Position numbers and translations under genes: made by a program
Assembly (NCBI RefSeq): GCF_001659605.2
Contig: NC_035161.2
Location: 37,405,956-37,469,955, forward strand
Reading direction: 5' to 3'
Source of the DNA: Manihot esculenta
Lineage: Eukaryota > Streptophyta > Magnoliopsida > Malpighiales > Euphorbiaceae
Length of the DNA: 64,000 nt
Part shown: one piece after another, positions 1-15,120 of the stretch
Numbering within the stretch: the stretch's first letter is position 1
Layout of the letters: each line of letters begins with the position of its first letter
Notes under the pieces: model-generated
Database searches by the model: none
The model's input: only the letters and a program-made list of their open reading frames with translations
What the model was told of the DNA's origin: nothing

Positions 1-2571
1 GTATCGAAAGATCATCCCACGTTTAAAACTGAAGGGAGACGGCCGAGGAGAGAAGCTTGAAAGCTTCCCTCATTATGTAGGTAAATATATGTATATTTAT
101 TTATTTATTTATATTTTTTTGTCTCCTTCATATTGATTGGTTGGTTGTTGGTGCAGCTAGGCAAATGGGATTTGCAGATAGGAGAGAATGTCCGCATCTC
201 TGCAAGTTAGCTGCAGAATACATTTGCAAGAGTGAAAGCTGTGAGGAAGAAATTTATGCATTTTTTTCAGATGAAATTGAAGCAGATTCGCTCTTTGTAA
301 AGCTTCTTGAGGAGCTTGAGAGATGCATTCTTAGTTATTTTGCATTCCACTGGAGCCATGCTGATCTTCTTATGCATCAGGTAATTCATTGATTAACATT
401 TTAATTATTATTAGATTAGTTCTTGAAAGTGCATCTTGTGGGATATAGCCACAGATTGTATTTTATCTAATTGATCTTAAGAATCTAATACTCAAAAATA
501 TTATATGAAGGCTTTTATTTATATAAATTTGCGGAAATTAAAAAAAAAAATCTTGAAAAATTACAAATTTATTAATAGGAAGAGCAACTCTGTTATATCA
601 ATGAGGGAAAAAAAAAACTTAATGTTATTCGTTGTTGCAAGCCATATTGCATTTTTATTGGAGCTGTGTTGATCTTGCCATGCAATATTATTAGACTTGG
701 CAAAGTGTCTTTTGTTGTATTGTGTTTCTGTTGCTTTCTGATCATCTACTTGCAGGTACTGACTGCTGATGCTGAACCCAAAAAGAAGTTTAAGAACATT
801 ATCATGGCAGCGACAAGGTGGGTAGTATTATTATGTTCACCAATGTATGGAAATAATCATACACACGTATGATTTCATTACATGCATAAATCGGTGATAT
901 TTGATGAAGATGATCATTAAGATAAGTGATATTTTGCAGAAGAAAAGTAAAATTTCTTCGCTCCTCTTTTTAAATTTAGGGAACAGAGATTCGAGAGGGT
1001 GACAAAAAACCTCAAGGTAGCTAGGGTGTTCAATACATTGGTAGAGGAAATGAAAGCAATGGGACTAGCTTCAAATGATGATTCGCAATGTACAGAGGTT
1101 ATGGCTCCAGTGGCACACTCTGATAGAAGTCCAGTCCTCCTCTTCATGGGCGGTGGAATGGGTGCCGGGAAGAGCACTGTGCTTAAGGACATCCTCAAAG
1201 AGTAAGAACACTTCTGTATTTAATGATTTCTATCTTCAATCTTACGTCAAGAAAAATGACTTATTAAACTATTATGAGCTGAGAATTATTGATTCAATCA
1301 TGAACAGACCATTCTGGGCAGGAGCATCAGGAAATGCAGTGATTATTGAGGCAGATGCCTTCAAAGAATCAGATGTCATCTACAGAGCACTTAGCTCCAG
1401 AGGACATGCTGACATGATTCAAACTGCTGAATTGGTGAGATCATGTGTTCCTTACACATAATCTTTGAAACAACATTTGATATGGTCCATGACACCATCC
1501 AGCATCTTAACTACTGCAATTAGTCTAGATGATCTTGCTTGGTAGGATTAGATCCTTAAGATATTTCTAATGGGTAGGATTCAGTTGAAAGTTCTTTCTG
1601 TTTTTCATTTTCCCTTTGAAATAGGTGCACCAATCATCAACAGATGCAGCATCTTCTCTCTTGGTGACAGCCCTGAATGAAGGGCGAGATGTGATCATGG
1701 ATGGCACACTTTCTTGGATACCATTTGTTGTGCAGACAATAACAATGGCAAGAAATGTTCACCGCAAACGTTATCGCATGGGAGCTGGTTACAAAGTAAA
1801 CGATGATGGAACTGTAACTGAGAACTACTGGGAGCTGATTGAAGAAGAAGACCAACAAGACGGAACCAAAAAGAGAAAACCATATAGAATAGAATTGGTC
1901 GGAGTTGTTTGTGATGCTTATTTAGCTGTCGTCAGAGGCATAAGGTAAGCAGAAAACATTATCCAAAGCTCAAGGTCTTATTACTTCTTCTCAAGATACT
2001 AATACACAACAAATGGGATAATGTGAGTGCATTCAGGAGAGCCATAATGTGCAGAAGAGCTGTAAGGGTGAGGTCGCAATTGAAATCCCACAAGAGATTT
2101 GCAAATGCGTTTCTAACCTACTGCCAGCTCGTCGATACTGCCAGACTGTATTCCACCAACGCTTTAGAAGGCGCACCTAAGGTACAAAATCAGGGGCAAT
2201 TCTTAACTGGATCTACATAGACCCGCTGCGGGTACACGTGGATCTGGTCTAGCTAAGTATTTTTCCTCACTTCATTAATCTGCGCTCACCTAGTGTTTCA
2301 TCACAATGCTAACGTAATAGTGACTGTGAAGTTGATAGGATGGAAGGAAAGAGACAAGACTCTGCTGGTTGATCCAGATGAAATAGACTGTCTGAATAGG
2401 GTGGGTAGATTGAACGAGGAAGCAGACTCCATATATCAGCTTTACAAGCCACCTAACCCAAACATGGCGCGTGGTTCAATTTGGAAAGACATAGTATTAT
2501 CACCATCAAGGTTAAACATTCAAAAGGAGTTGAAGTATTGCATTCAAAAAGTTGAAGGATCAAAATCATAA
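1..2571 (+). CDS. Plant zeta-toxin-domain P-loop NTPase/kinase, 5' partial
   Basis: The visible exons are 1-80 (cut by the window edge), 157-380, 756-817, 980-1201, 1308-1434, 1625-1944, 2037-2181 and 2332-2571, with the TAA stop at 2569-2571. All junctions are GT-AG and keep one frame, giving about 472 visible residues. Exon 4 encodes a Walker A loop, GGGMGAGKST, near residue 180 of the visible part. Exon 5 carries IIEADAFKESD and exon 6 carries MDGTLSW, as in the zeta-toxin/PSK P-loop fold. In bacteria this fold phosphorylates UDP-sugars; the plant homologues have a long extra N-terminal region and no settled function, so the substrate here is unknown. The start codon and promoter lie outside the window. 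A possible poly(A) signal AATAAA is at 2839-2844. The spliced structure rules out bacterial contamination. Family assignment is firm; the biochemical role is not. Confidence 0.88.
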
Positions 2572-3700
2572 ACTAGTTTTTCATCGCAGACGAAGTTCTA
2601 AGCTTTTTTATGTTTCATGAAGCAAAAGATCAAGCAGATACAGGCATCTGAATTTTCACCTTGTTTGACAATAGAATATCATACCAGGGTTGGACCATGT
2701 ATTGCTGGTTTTATGTGTAACATTCATCTTCTTATTTTGTATGCTGTTTCTCCCCCAATTATGAGGCCTATTGTAGAAAATTCTATAGTACATCTGGTGG
2801 AATATTCACTCACTCGCATGTAAGTGAGTTCTCCATGAAATAAAGAGGATGGATCCCACATAATTATTAATGAAGATTTATGGGCATATACTACTTCCTA
2901 TTAATTTAATTGCACTTTAATTCATTTCATCTCATATTATTTTTATAATTAAATTTGATTTAACTGCCAAAGCCAGCTTAAACTTACTTAAATAATTTTA
3001 ATAATTATTTTTCAATCAATTTAAAATATTTTTCAAATAATTTAATAATTTCATGTTAGTTATTATAATTTCTTTTCACTTTTTCATTTCTTATTTATGT
3101 GGTACGTGACAGCGGAAGATACAAGTTTCACACAATCAGAAACTTGTATATTCAGAGCTCTGGTCAATGGCTTCTAGCTAAGCTAGAAGTTTCATAGTTA
3201 AAATTCAAAATAAGGACTACACTCAAAACTATAAACTAAATTAGAGTTAGTCAAATTAATAAAAAGAAAGAGTTTTACTTTTTTAATTAAAAATTGATTT
3301 CACTGAAAGTTAGTTTAAAATTATTATAAAAAATAATTATATCAAATTAATTAAAGTGAATATAAAAAAAAATTTAATTTTTTACCAAGTTAAGTATTTA
3401 AATAGGAGCTTCCCGGAGTTCATCACAATATTCGGACCTCAACTTTGTTTCTATAATGTTTTCATTTTTTAATTTTTTTTATATAATAGCTGAAAATATT
3501 ATTTATGTATCACCGGCAGATGACTACTGGGTTTGGAAAGCGGGTTGGATCCAGACCGGTAGGCTCAAATATTAAAAACCCGCAATCCATCGGCTTATCG
3601 GGCACCCTATAAATGTTACCATAATTTCCCTCTTCGCCTTCGAAACCCTAGTCTTCACAGCATACACAGTCTCGGGCTTAACTTCTCCATCTCTATAGCC
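2572..3700. other. Spacer between the zeta-like NTPase gene and RPS15
   Basis: The first about 270 bases look like the 3' UTR of the upstream gene. About 2870-3480 is AT-rich with no supported coding potential. The last about 200 bases are the RPS15 core promoter and 5' leader. Confidence 0.7.
3608..3651 (+). promoter_or_regulatory. RPS15 core promoter: TATA box and telobox
   Basis: TATAAAT at 3608-3614 is followed by AAACCCTAG (telobox) at 3643-3651, about 50 bases before the ATG at 3701. Teloboxes near the transcription start are a hallmark of plant translation-machinery genes. The motifs are seen directly; function is inferred from position. Confidence 0.65.
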
Positions 3701-6471
<2,771 letters not shown>

Positions 6472-6807
6472 AGATTTTGCATATGCCATGAACTACTGGC
6501 CGCATGGGAGTGCTTTACCATCTTAGTTTAAATTTTGCTGCCTTTGTTTTTAGCAGTGTTGCCTCACGTTGAATGAGTGTTGGAAAGTTTAACTAGTTTA
6601 TTTGAAATTCTCTTTGGGTTAATGAGTTATAAATATCGACTTGATGTCTATTTTGGGAAAGAAAATGCTCCACTTTTCTGTTTTGGGGGAGAGATCTTTA
6701 ATTATCCGGCCAGAAAATAACTTTTGGGGCCCCTGCGTGCTTCTGATTACTGTTCGCACGTTGAAGATCAGCATTTTTTTCATGCCTGGTCTTTCATAGA
6801 GAACGAT

Positions 6808-6878
6808 ATTGGTATGTAAATGCCCGTAATCCGTGCCTACAGTCTTATTGGTATGTAAATGCCCGTAATACGTGCCTA
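6808..6878 (+). repeat. Direct duplication of a 32-base unit, 39-base period
   Basis: Positions 6808-6839 and 6847-6878 are the same 32 bases except for one C/A difference. The unit contains GGTATGTAAATGCCCGTAAT. It lies downstream of RPS15, perhaps in its 3' UTR or just past it. Confidence 0.9.
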
Positions 6879-7534
6879 TTTACACTTAATATGGGTACAG
6901 ATTAGCCACTTTGTCAATGTCTGTGTGCTGGAATATGTGCGGAACTTGAAGAAGGTAAAATGAAGGAATTAAATTAGTTGAAATTCTTATATCAAAAGTT
7001 TAAAATTAATGAAATTCATTTTTCATCAACAAGTGGCATTATTTTGTTGAAAAATAATTTATTTAATGAATAAATTAATAAGAATTGTTTGTCAATTATT
7101 GCAGCTAATAAAATTGAATTATTCATTTTAAAGTATATTAAAACTACGAATTTTATTTATTATAATAAAATTATAAATTAATTGTTAAAAAATTTTATAT
7201 TTTTAATTTTGTTGTAATATTTTTTTATCAATTAAAATTTGATTAATTGTATTTTGTATTTATTTGTTCATTGAAAAAGTAATGGAATTGTCACCTTAAT
7301 ATCATATTATTACTGTATTATTACAGTCATTAAAATTTAAAATTAATTATTAAATATTTTATATTTTATTTTATAATTTTATTTTTTATCAATTAAATTT
7401 TATTTTTTTAATATTTAATTAAATGCGTTCTATTAGAGATTTATAAAATTATTTTTTTTATTATTAAATATATTTAAAAGAAATAATTACTGTTGTGTTT
7501 ATATAGTTTATTTTAATTAATTAAAATATTTTTG

Positions 7535-7842
7535 TAATTTTAAAATTATATTAAAATATTTTTATATATTTATTTTCATAACTAAAAAGATATGCATTAA
7601 TTTTTATTTATTTTTATCGTTAAATTTATTTTAAATAATTAAAATATTTATGTAATTTTAAGGTTACATTAATATACTTTTATATTAATCACCACTTAGT
7701 TGATGAGTTTGGTGAGTAGTGAGTGAGTTATTTAATAGAAGATTAATTTAAATATATAATTTTTTTATAAAAATAAATACAAACTAACGATATGTATTTT
7801 TTAATTAAAATATAAAAATATTTTAATATAATTTTAAAATTA
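7535..7842. repeat. Inverted repeat with perfect 32-base arms, AT-rich
   Basis: Positions 7535-7566 are the exact reverse complement of 7811-7842, and similarity continues beyond the arms. The interior is about 245 bases of AT-rich, non-coding DNA. The arm sequence resembles parts of the dispersed AT-rich repeat seen near 27 kb and 39 kb. It may be a MITE-like or foldback element; no clear target-site duplication was identified. Confidence 0.65.
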
Positions 7843-10621
7843 AAGGTATTCTACTTGTTGAGGTTTACGATATTTAAATCTGAACAGTATTTAAACTGTT
7901 TTTAATTTATTATTAATTTCAATTTAAAATTTACTAACAAAGAGTGATGTGATAATTTAATTAATTTTTAATAATATAAGTATTGATAAGTACAAATTAG
8001 AGTAATTTTAAAAAATCAGAATTTAATTGATAAAAAAAATAAACTGTCTAATTATAATAAAATCAAAATTATAGAAATTTTTTTTTTATGTTAACTCAAA
8101 ATTATTTAAGTTAAACTGTTTAATATTAAGTAAAAGTTATTTGTGGTATGTCTTTGATCCAAGCTCCCGACTCTTGCATATTTAACCTGGAGTTGTGTTG
8201 GCTGTGTGTGAATTTTAATAAGCCAATTGGTGGAGTGCAGCAAACAGATTTGAATTTCAATCGTGGAAAGCATTCAGCTACAATGATTGTAGTAGCACAC
8301 GTATAAGATTCAGCGAATTCAAAATATCTTCCGATGGTAAGGTTATCTTCCTAGACTTGATTCAAAAAACCTTCTTCATAAGCTGTTGATTTCCAGACTT
8401 TCTAAAATGGGTGATAATTCACTTGTTTTAAAGTCTTGAACACCAGCTGACATCGTGAAATACACATAAGACTCTAGTTTACAGATCCCGAGGATACTTT
8501 CAAACTCCACTAACTCCAAAAATGGATTAACATAATGTAAAGACTAATTTCAGGAAGACAAGAATCAAGAGGAGATTCGGCATAGAGTGGTGTGATGAGA
8601 AACAAGAAGAGGCGTTATAATACTTTGTTATTTAGTTATTAGACAGCTGATGAACTTCTTTTTATTTAAAGAAAAAGATGTAATAGTAGCATGCACACTT
8701 TAAGAAAAGCACCATACACATTGTTTAATCCTTACTTTTATCAAATAATAAATTACTAATATTTGGAAATTTGCCCAACATTATTCTTTCGTCTTTGGCC
8801 ACGAGAATCAACTTAATCAAAATTTTAGATTATAAGGATTCGAATTTCGATAAATATAAATATATTATTCTTTTAAAGTTACCATTTAAAAAGACGCCCA
8901 CAATCTTTTTTTAATTCATTCTTTTAATCTTTCATATATATATTTTTTTCGGCTATTTGTTACTTTTTTAAGCAGAGAGTTGGGATTCCAAATTCATATG
9001 GAATTCAAAAAGCACTGGAATTTAGTTGAGGCCGGCAACAAGTAACGGCTAGTAAAACGGCGGCTTAGCCTCTTACTTACATTGGACTCCAATTGTCCAA
9101 CAACGTACACTTTATTTGATTTTTCCCAAAGAGGAAAAAAAAAAGAGAAAAAAAAGGTTTAACATCGCTTGTTTGTACTGACCGATTTGAAAAAAGATTA
9201 GTACAGCAGAAGCAAATTCATTACAAATTGAACATTTTGATTATGTTAGGGAAACAAATTTCACACCAAAAAGATTAAGAAAGCCCACTTGTTAATATAA
9301 ATGTATAGGGAAAAAAAATTGTTTTATTTAATGGCATCCATAGATCTTTTCAAGGCACCTGGTCAAGGTCCAAATTCCTTTTGTCCCAAGGTAATGAAAT
9401 TATGCAGCAACAACCAGAAGAAATTATTTGAAAACATGGGTCTAACCTCATTCAACTTTGGTGATAATCATTAACAACCATGACTCTAATTGACTGACTA
9501 ATTTGTCCTTTTTGGTAATATAAATCATAAGATAAGAAAGGAAATGAAGGGGTTCCCCAGCTGTCCCACTACTACAACACCAAACAACTACATCATCATG
9601 CAGAATTTGACCAGCCAGCCTCAATCTTTTGCCTCTATTTAAGATGGGTTGCATTTTCTTCACCCCTGGAAAGTCTCTTGTGGGACTGGGATCCTTTTTA
9701 TTTAATGCCGATGGGACCTTTCATTGATGGGTGGTTATGACTGTATTACTAAATCAGGCAGGGAGGGTTGGTAACAGAGAATGTCTTGGCTCTCATAATT
9801 TTCAAGGTTTAGAATTTTATCCCAGGACAATATAAATACCAATGGAGATCCAATCATAATAGTGATATATCAAGGACATGATAGCCCATACTGGGAAGTC
9901 ACATGCATTGTTGCAAATCCCATTTTAGGGTTTGGATAGAAGTGGAATTATTCTTCCAGAAATTTGTGGAAGGAATAGATGCAATACAAGTACTCAGGAT
10001 GAAGCTATGAGGATTCTGATTCCTAAGAGAGCAAGCCCAAGTCAAATGCTTTAGACTTTTATGCTTTTTTTAACTTTTTACGTAAGCAAGGATTGGAAGA
10101 GATATTTGACAGCTCATTTTGACTTTCATGTAGACCTAAACTTGTCAAAGAAATTGATTTCATAACCAACTCATTCAAATCTATTGTTATTCCTGCCAGC
10201 TTTATATGTCCAATGTACACTGCAAGAGACATCTCAACCATCATCAAACTAAATGCTAATCTTTGCAATGTGGCAAATATCTATCATACATAACAGTCAA
10301 TCAGAAATAAAATTAGAACACTTTAGGCTACCAACAACTTGGAAAATTTTCAGAAACGTTCAAGCATTGATTTTCATGGAAAAGCGAAAAAGTTCTTCAA
10401 ATTTAAAGCCCCCAATTCTACATTTTTCTTTGATTGGTACTTAGCTTCGAGATCTCTGGCCTAATTGCCAAGGCAGCTTTGAAAAGCCAACTTCCCAGAG
10501 CAAAAGGAAAAAAAAAAGAGAGAGAGATGGAGAGGAGGGAAAAAAATATGTACAGAAGCCATTCATAAAATAAGTTTAGACTAATTGAACAGTAAGAGGC
10601 TTTGAAATCAGTAGATGAGGA

Positions 10622-12826
10622 TTATGTGTTTGCAGATTGTGATGGTATCCTTGGGTGGTTATGTTCACCTTCATAAGTAACAATAAGCATAGATGGGTCT
10701 TCCAAGCACCTCTCAACATGCTTCCTTGCAGGACAACCTCTCATGCTACTACATTTATAATACCCCCTGCAAGTTCAAAATGAACATCTCAATCCAAACA
10801 AGTTCTTCAAAAAGTAAGCATTTTAGAACACATGCAATTCCTAGAATAGACTGTTGTACTGAAGCGACAAAAATCAGAAATGACCAGTGTTACAATTGGT
10901 GGGAGGGTTGTGATTGAAATGTTTGGTGTTTCAGAAGAAAACAAACAACCAGTCATTTGAATATCAGAATTGTCCTCAATTGGAACAAGAGAGCAAAATC
11001 AAATTTCCCTTCTACTTGCTGAGTAACTTTAAAGTCAAAATCATGATTGAATAATTAAGTTCCACCAACTCTGAATTCCTGCCTGCTCAAAACTCCAGCA
11101 TTACTATAAGGCTTTTGATTAATAAGTAAAACCAAGCCTCGGATGGTTATATCCCAAACAAAGCAACTTCACATTGTATGATGTATGCCATTGCTAAAAG
11201 GTAATTAATAGAACAAAAGTAAAAGCAGAATTCCTCACAAGTCACTTGAGTTATTTTTACTTCATGAAAATTGTTGGTTATCAAACTAATAATAGGTGCA
11301 ATGACAAAAGTGTCCTCATTCAGCAAATTCAGTACTTCCTAGAATAGGAGGTAATATGGGTAAAAGCAGGAGGCAGGGGGCAGTGGATGAACAATGCGGT
11401 ATAAGAGTAATCACTCTATGAGGAATTAATGGATCTAGATCATACATGCACATAAAAAAGTATGATAAACATAAGGGAATCAGCAAAGAATTTCAGCAAA
11501 TTAACAGATGCATGTGTTTATTTAACGAGAAACAACCTATTTGGAAACTAAACTTTTATAAGAATTTAATTCAATTGATTTTTTTTTTTTTTTTGTTAAT
11601 TCTCATGTTTAGAATGAAAAAATTCAATTCTTTTTAACTTTTTTTTAAATCATTTAAAAGGAAAAGACACCATGCATAATTGTGATAGAATTCAATGGAA
11701 TTTTTTACTTGCAAATGATTTTTTTAAACAAAGCCCACTGCTTGCAATGTAATCAGCGTTAAAGTGCAAACAGTAAACACACCTAGGATGAGGAGAACCC
11801 TTGATTGGCTTCTGCCCATACTTCCTCCACGAATAATCATCAGGAGGGATATCAGCAAGCTTGTTGCTAATCGCAGGAACCTTGATTGACCTCTTTACCC
11901 TATGTTTTCTGCCAATAAAGCACAATATTTCAACTAGAGTGTTAAAAAGAAAAAAAGAACACTAAAATCTTCAGTAAAGGAAAGATGCATAATTGCTAAA
12001 TGTTAATAAATGAAAGCATCATTGTCATCATCATAGTAATAATAAAAAAAATTAATTACCTCTTCTTTGAGCAATGGCATCTTCCACTACTTCCACATTT
12101 CACACTTCCATCTTCTACCCGTCCAGAACACTTTCTTTTGAGTTGCTGTGAATTCTGATCTGAGGACCGAGGTGCCCCAATCAAATGAAATGCACTTCCT
12201 TCTAAATTAGCAACACTGCCATCAATACTCAAGGAAGATATGAAAGATCTAGTAGATGACATTGTAGGTGTACAGCTAGAGTTATCAAAGTTCAGGTTAA
12301 TCCCGCTATTGCTCCTTCTAAACATCATCTCAGCTTGCTGCTTCATTTGCTGCTGCTGTTGGAGCTGTAAACGTTGCTGTTGCTGAAGGAAGTTATAATG
12401 AGTTGATGGTGTTTGTTGGGAATGGTGGAGAGGGTTCTTCCCATTTGAACTCAGCTCCAAAGATGGGGTCCCAAAACAAAGGGAATTCTTAGCATTTGAG
12501 CCCAACTCCTGAATTGGGCGGCTATCAAGGTAACTGCCAGATTGCATAAACTGAAAATTCTTGGATTGAAGATCCGTTCTATGGTGTGGGTTATCTAAAA
12601 GGAGACTTTGGCATAAAGGGGTCGGTAATTTCTTGAGTTTCCTGACTCTTGCATGACCTAAATTAGAATTTAGAAGAGAAATAACTCTCTTGAACCTAAA
12701 CACAGCCTCTCCAGTTTCCACCATTAAATTCCTATACTGGACCTGATCTTGAGGTTGAGACAACAAACCCAGAACTCTATGGCAGCTCTCCACAGCTGTC
12801 CTGTTAGCTTCTTCAACCTCCTCCAT
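10622..12826 (-). CDS. WRKY transcription factor, group IId
   Basis: Minus-strand exons are 12826-12060, 11908-11783 and 10766-10622 (stop 10624-10622), giving 345 residues. I start at the ATG at 12826 because the product then begins MEEVEEANR, as group IId proteins usually do; the frame upstream has only a TTG. Features in order: a calmodulin-binding C-motif ([10 protein letters not shown], near residues 45-55), a glutamine-rich stretch with poly-Q runs (about 145-165), a plant zinc-cluster segment ([14 protein letters not shown], about 250-265), then WRKYGQK and a zinc finger of C-X5-C-X23-H-X-H form. The last intron falls after the Arg codon inside the WRKY domain, the conserved R-type position. 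It is a nuclear DNA-binding protein expected to bind W-boxes, with possible calcium/calmodulin input. The closest named relatives I recall are WRKY21/39/74; the exact orthologue is not decided. Confidence 0.95.
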
Positions 12827-13347
12827 AATAATCCGACTCTCCAAAAAGTATCTTAATCACCCAAGAGGCAGAAGGCGAAAGTACCCAGACAAAAACAGAG
12901 CATAAAAACTCCAAAAATCTAAAAAAACCTAGTTCAGTAATAGATCTTCAGGACAAAAACACAAAGCCCACAGAGTCATTTTTGGGAAAAGCAGATACCA
13001 TAAAAGAATTCCCTTTCAATCAAAGCTTCTGAAAGGCTTCAATTAGTGAGAACCCAGAAGATCAAATTAAGCATAGGGGGCTATATCATTAAAAAAAAAA
13101 AAAGAAAAAAAAAAAGCAAATGATAGAAACTGGAGTAAGAGGAGCACCAAAGGAACAGACCTCGGTAGAGTTTGTTGAGATGTGAAGCCCTAGATTGTTC
13201 CTCCATGGGTTGGAGATTGAAAGGTGTGAAATAGAAGACTTTGCTTTGCCTTAGCTTTAGAATTCACACAACCCATATTCCGTAAGAATACAAAGCTCTA
13301 TTCTTTAATATTATGATTTTCCTTTTCCCCCTTTTCTTCTCTTGAGT

Positions 13348-13372
13348 GAGAGAGAGAGAGAGAGAGAGAGAG
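13348..13372. repeat. (GA)n microsatellite in the WRKY 5' region
   Basis: About 25 bases of uninterrupted GA repeat on the plus strand, which reads as (CT)n on the WRKY coding strand about 520 bases upstream of its ATG. CT-repeat tracts are common in plant core promoters and 5' leaders; a role here is only inferred. Confidence 0.9.
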
Positions 13373-13791
13373 GCATTTTATTAATAACAAGTTCTTCCAC
13401 AGGAGGAGCTGAAAAAATGAAACTGCCGTCTCTGTCACAGATTTGAGGGTGGGTCCCACTCAAAGACCTTGGTTATTCCTTTTTTTTTTTTTAATTCAGT
13501 CCTTTTTTTTATATATATTTATTTTTCCCTTAAAATTATCAGTTCTGATTTCAGTTTTACTACTTCCAGATCTAGCTTTGTTTTTGTCTCCCACTGACTT
13601 CCTTTCCTCCTACTATTTTTTTTTTTTTTTTTAAAGTTATCCAAAAATTTTATTAATTGTCAGACGCCTTTTTTTTATTGTAATTAACAGATATAAAATA
13701 TAAATATTATTTTTCAGATAAAAAAATATTTTTTTGAATATTTTTAGGATTATTATAATTGTTATCATCAATTAAGTAATTTTTTTATTGG

Positions 13792-13817
13792 AAAAAAAAA
13801 AAAAAAAAAAAAAAAAA
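13792..13817. repeat. Poly-A run of 26 bases
   Basis: An uninterrupted A tract in the spacer upstream of the WRKY gene. It could be a microsatellite or the tail of an old retroposed sequence; no recognisable retrogene precedes it. Confidence 0.85.
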
Positions 13818-14641
13818 CTACAAAACGTGGTCTTACCCACCTCGGTTTCTACATAAGACAAGTACATCTTTGCCCTTTTCCTGGCCTTCAGATTTCGACT
13901 CAAAAAAAAAAAATCCTAAAACCAAATAATACATAATTAATAAAACTTAAATATTCAATTCTGTGTTAATAGTTACCAAAATTTATCATAGGTGATACAA
14001 TTACTTTATTTACTATTTATACATAATATATATTTATAATTATATTTATTTTTATACATTTTTAATATAAATTTTGTTTGTAAATAATTTTAAAAATAAT
14101 ATTTAATATTTTGATTTCTTATAATAATAATTTTAAAAATAATATTTAGTATTTTTTTTAAAATGAGAATTGAAAATTAAAAATCGAGGGAGTAGAATCT
14201 GAGATTTTTTAAATTTATTCAAATGTATTTATTATCATGCTAAATCTCTGAGTACTAGTATTTAGTGTTATAATAGTATTTTGTAATTAAAAAGTAGATT
14301 AATACTTGATTAATTATTATCAAAATAATTATCTATCACTAAAATAATTAATCACATCTATAGCAATTATTATTAGTAAATAGAACGGAGAAAGTAATTA
14401 TTTTTTATAATATTTAACTAATCACTTTCAAAATAATTATTTATTTTTAAAATAATTAACTGTTTTTATAATAATTATTTTTAACCAATAAAGTTTTAGT
14501 GGTCGAAATAATGAATTATAAAAAATTATTTTTTATAATATTTAAAAAATTAATATTGTTGTATAGGGTTATAATTATATAATTTTAGTTAAGATAGATA
14601 AAAAGCAAAATGATTTTATTTTTATGAGATGAAGTGTAAAT

Positions 14642-14659
14642 TATATATATATATATATT
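14642..14659. repeat. (TA)n microsatellite
   Basis: Alternating TA tract inside the AT-rich desert; simple sequence, no other content seen. Confidence 0.85.
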
Positions 14660-14954
14660 GAATAATAAATTTATTTTTAAAATTAAAAAAAATTGATTAT
14701 TATATTTAGTAGAAGTAATCATAAATTAAAAAAATAATTAGTATCCATTTTATAAATAATTAAATTTTAAATTAAATAATGATTAAAAAGTAATCGATAC
14801 TAACATATGATTTTTTAATTACATTTTATTTTTAAAAGAATTATTATTTAAATTTTATAATGCGAAGAAATTTATTAGTCGATTGTTTTGTTTGTTTTAA
14901 TTATTAAATATTATAAAAAAATTAAAATAATATAAATAAAATAATTAATAATTT

Positions 14955-15120
14955 TTTAAAAAAATTAATGAATTAATTAATAAATTTTTTAAAATTATAA
15001 AAATTAAATAATAAAATATTTAAAGATAAAATTAATAATAAATTAAATAATAATTTGTTTAAAATATTAAAAATATTATAATATATTTTTTAAAATTAAA
15101 AGATTAACTGATAAATTATT
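14955..15120 (+). repeat. Dispersed AT-rich repeat, copy 1
   Basis: This stretch shares long near-identical blocks (for example AAAATTATAAAAATTAAATA) with the region near 38.8-39.0 kb in the same orientation and with 27.13-27.31 kb in reverse. No coding capacity. It is probably a decayed non-autonomous transposon family, but its ends were not defined. Confidence 0.55.

Larger units (their letters stand above)
6472..10621. other. Spacer between RPS15 and the WRKY gene
   Basis: The RPS15 3' UTR occupies the first few hundred bases and includes a short direct duplication (6808-6878). About 6960-8150 is extremely AT-rich and contains a perfect long inverted repeat. About 8160-10600 is closer to genomic average but shows no ORF with recognisable homology or splice structure. 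The short frames here look like chance. Confidence 0.6.

Noticed and set aside
1148..1177. Zeta-toxin motif as possible bacterial contamination or toxin-antitoxin module
   Set aside because: The gene has at least eight exons with in-phase GT-AG introns and no antitoxin neighbour, so it is a plant nuclear gene.
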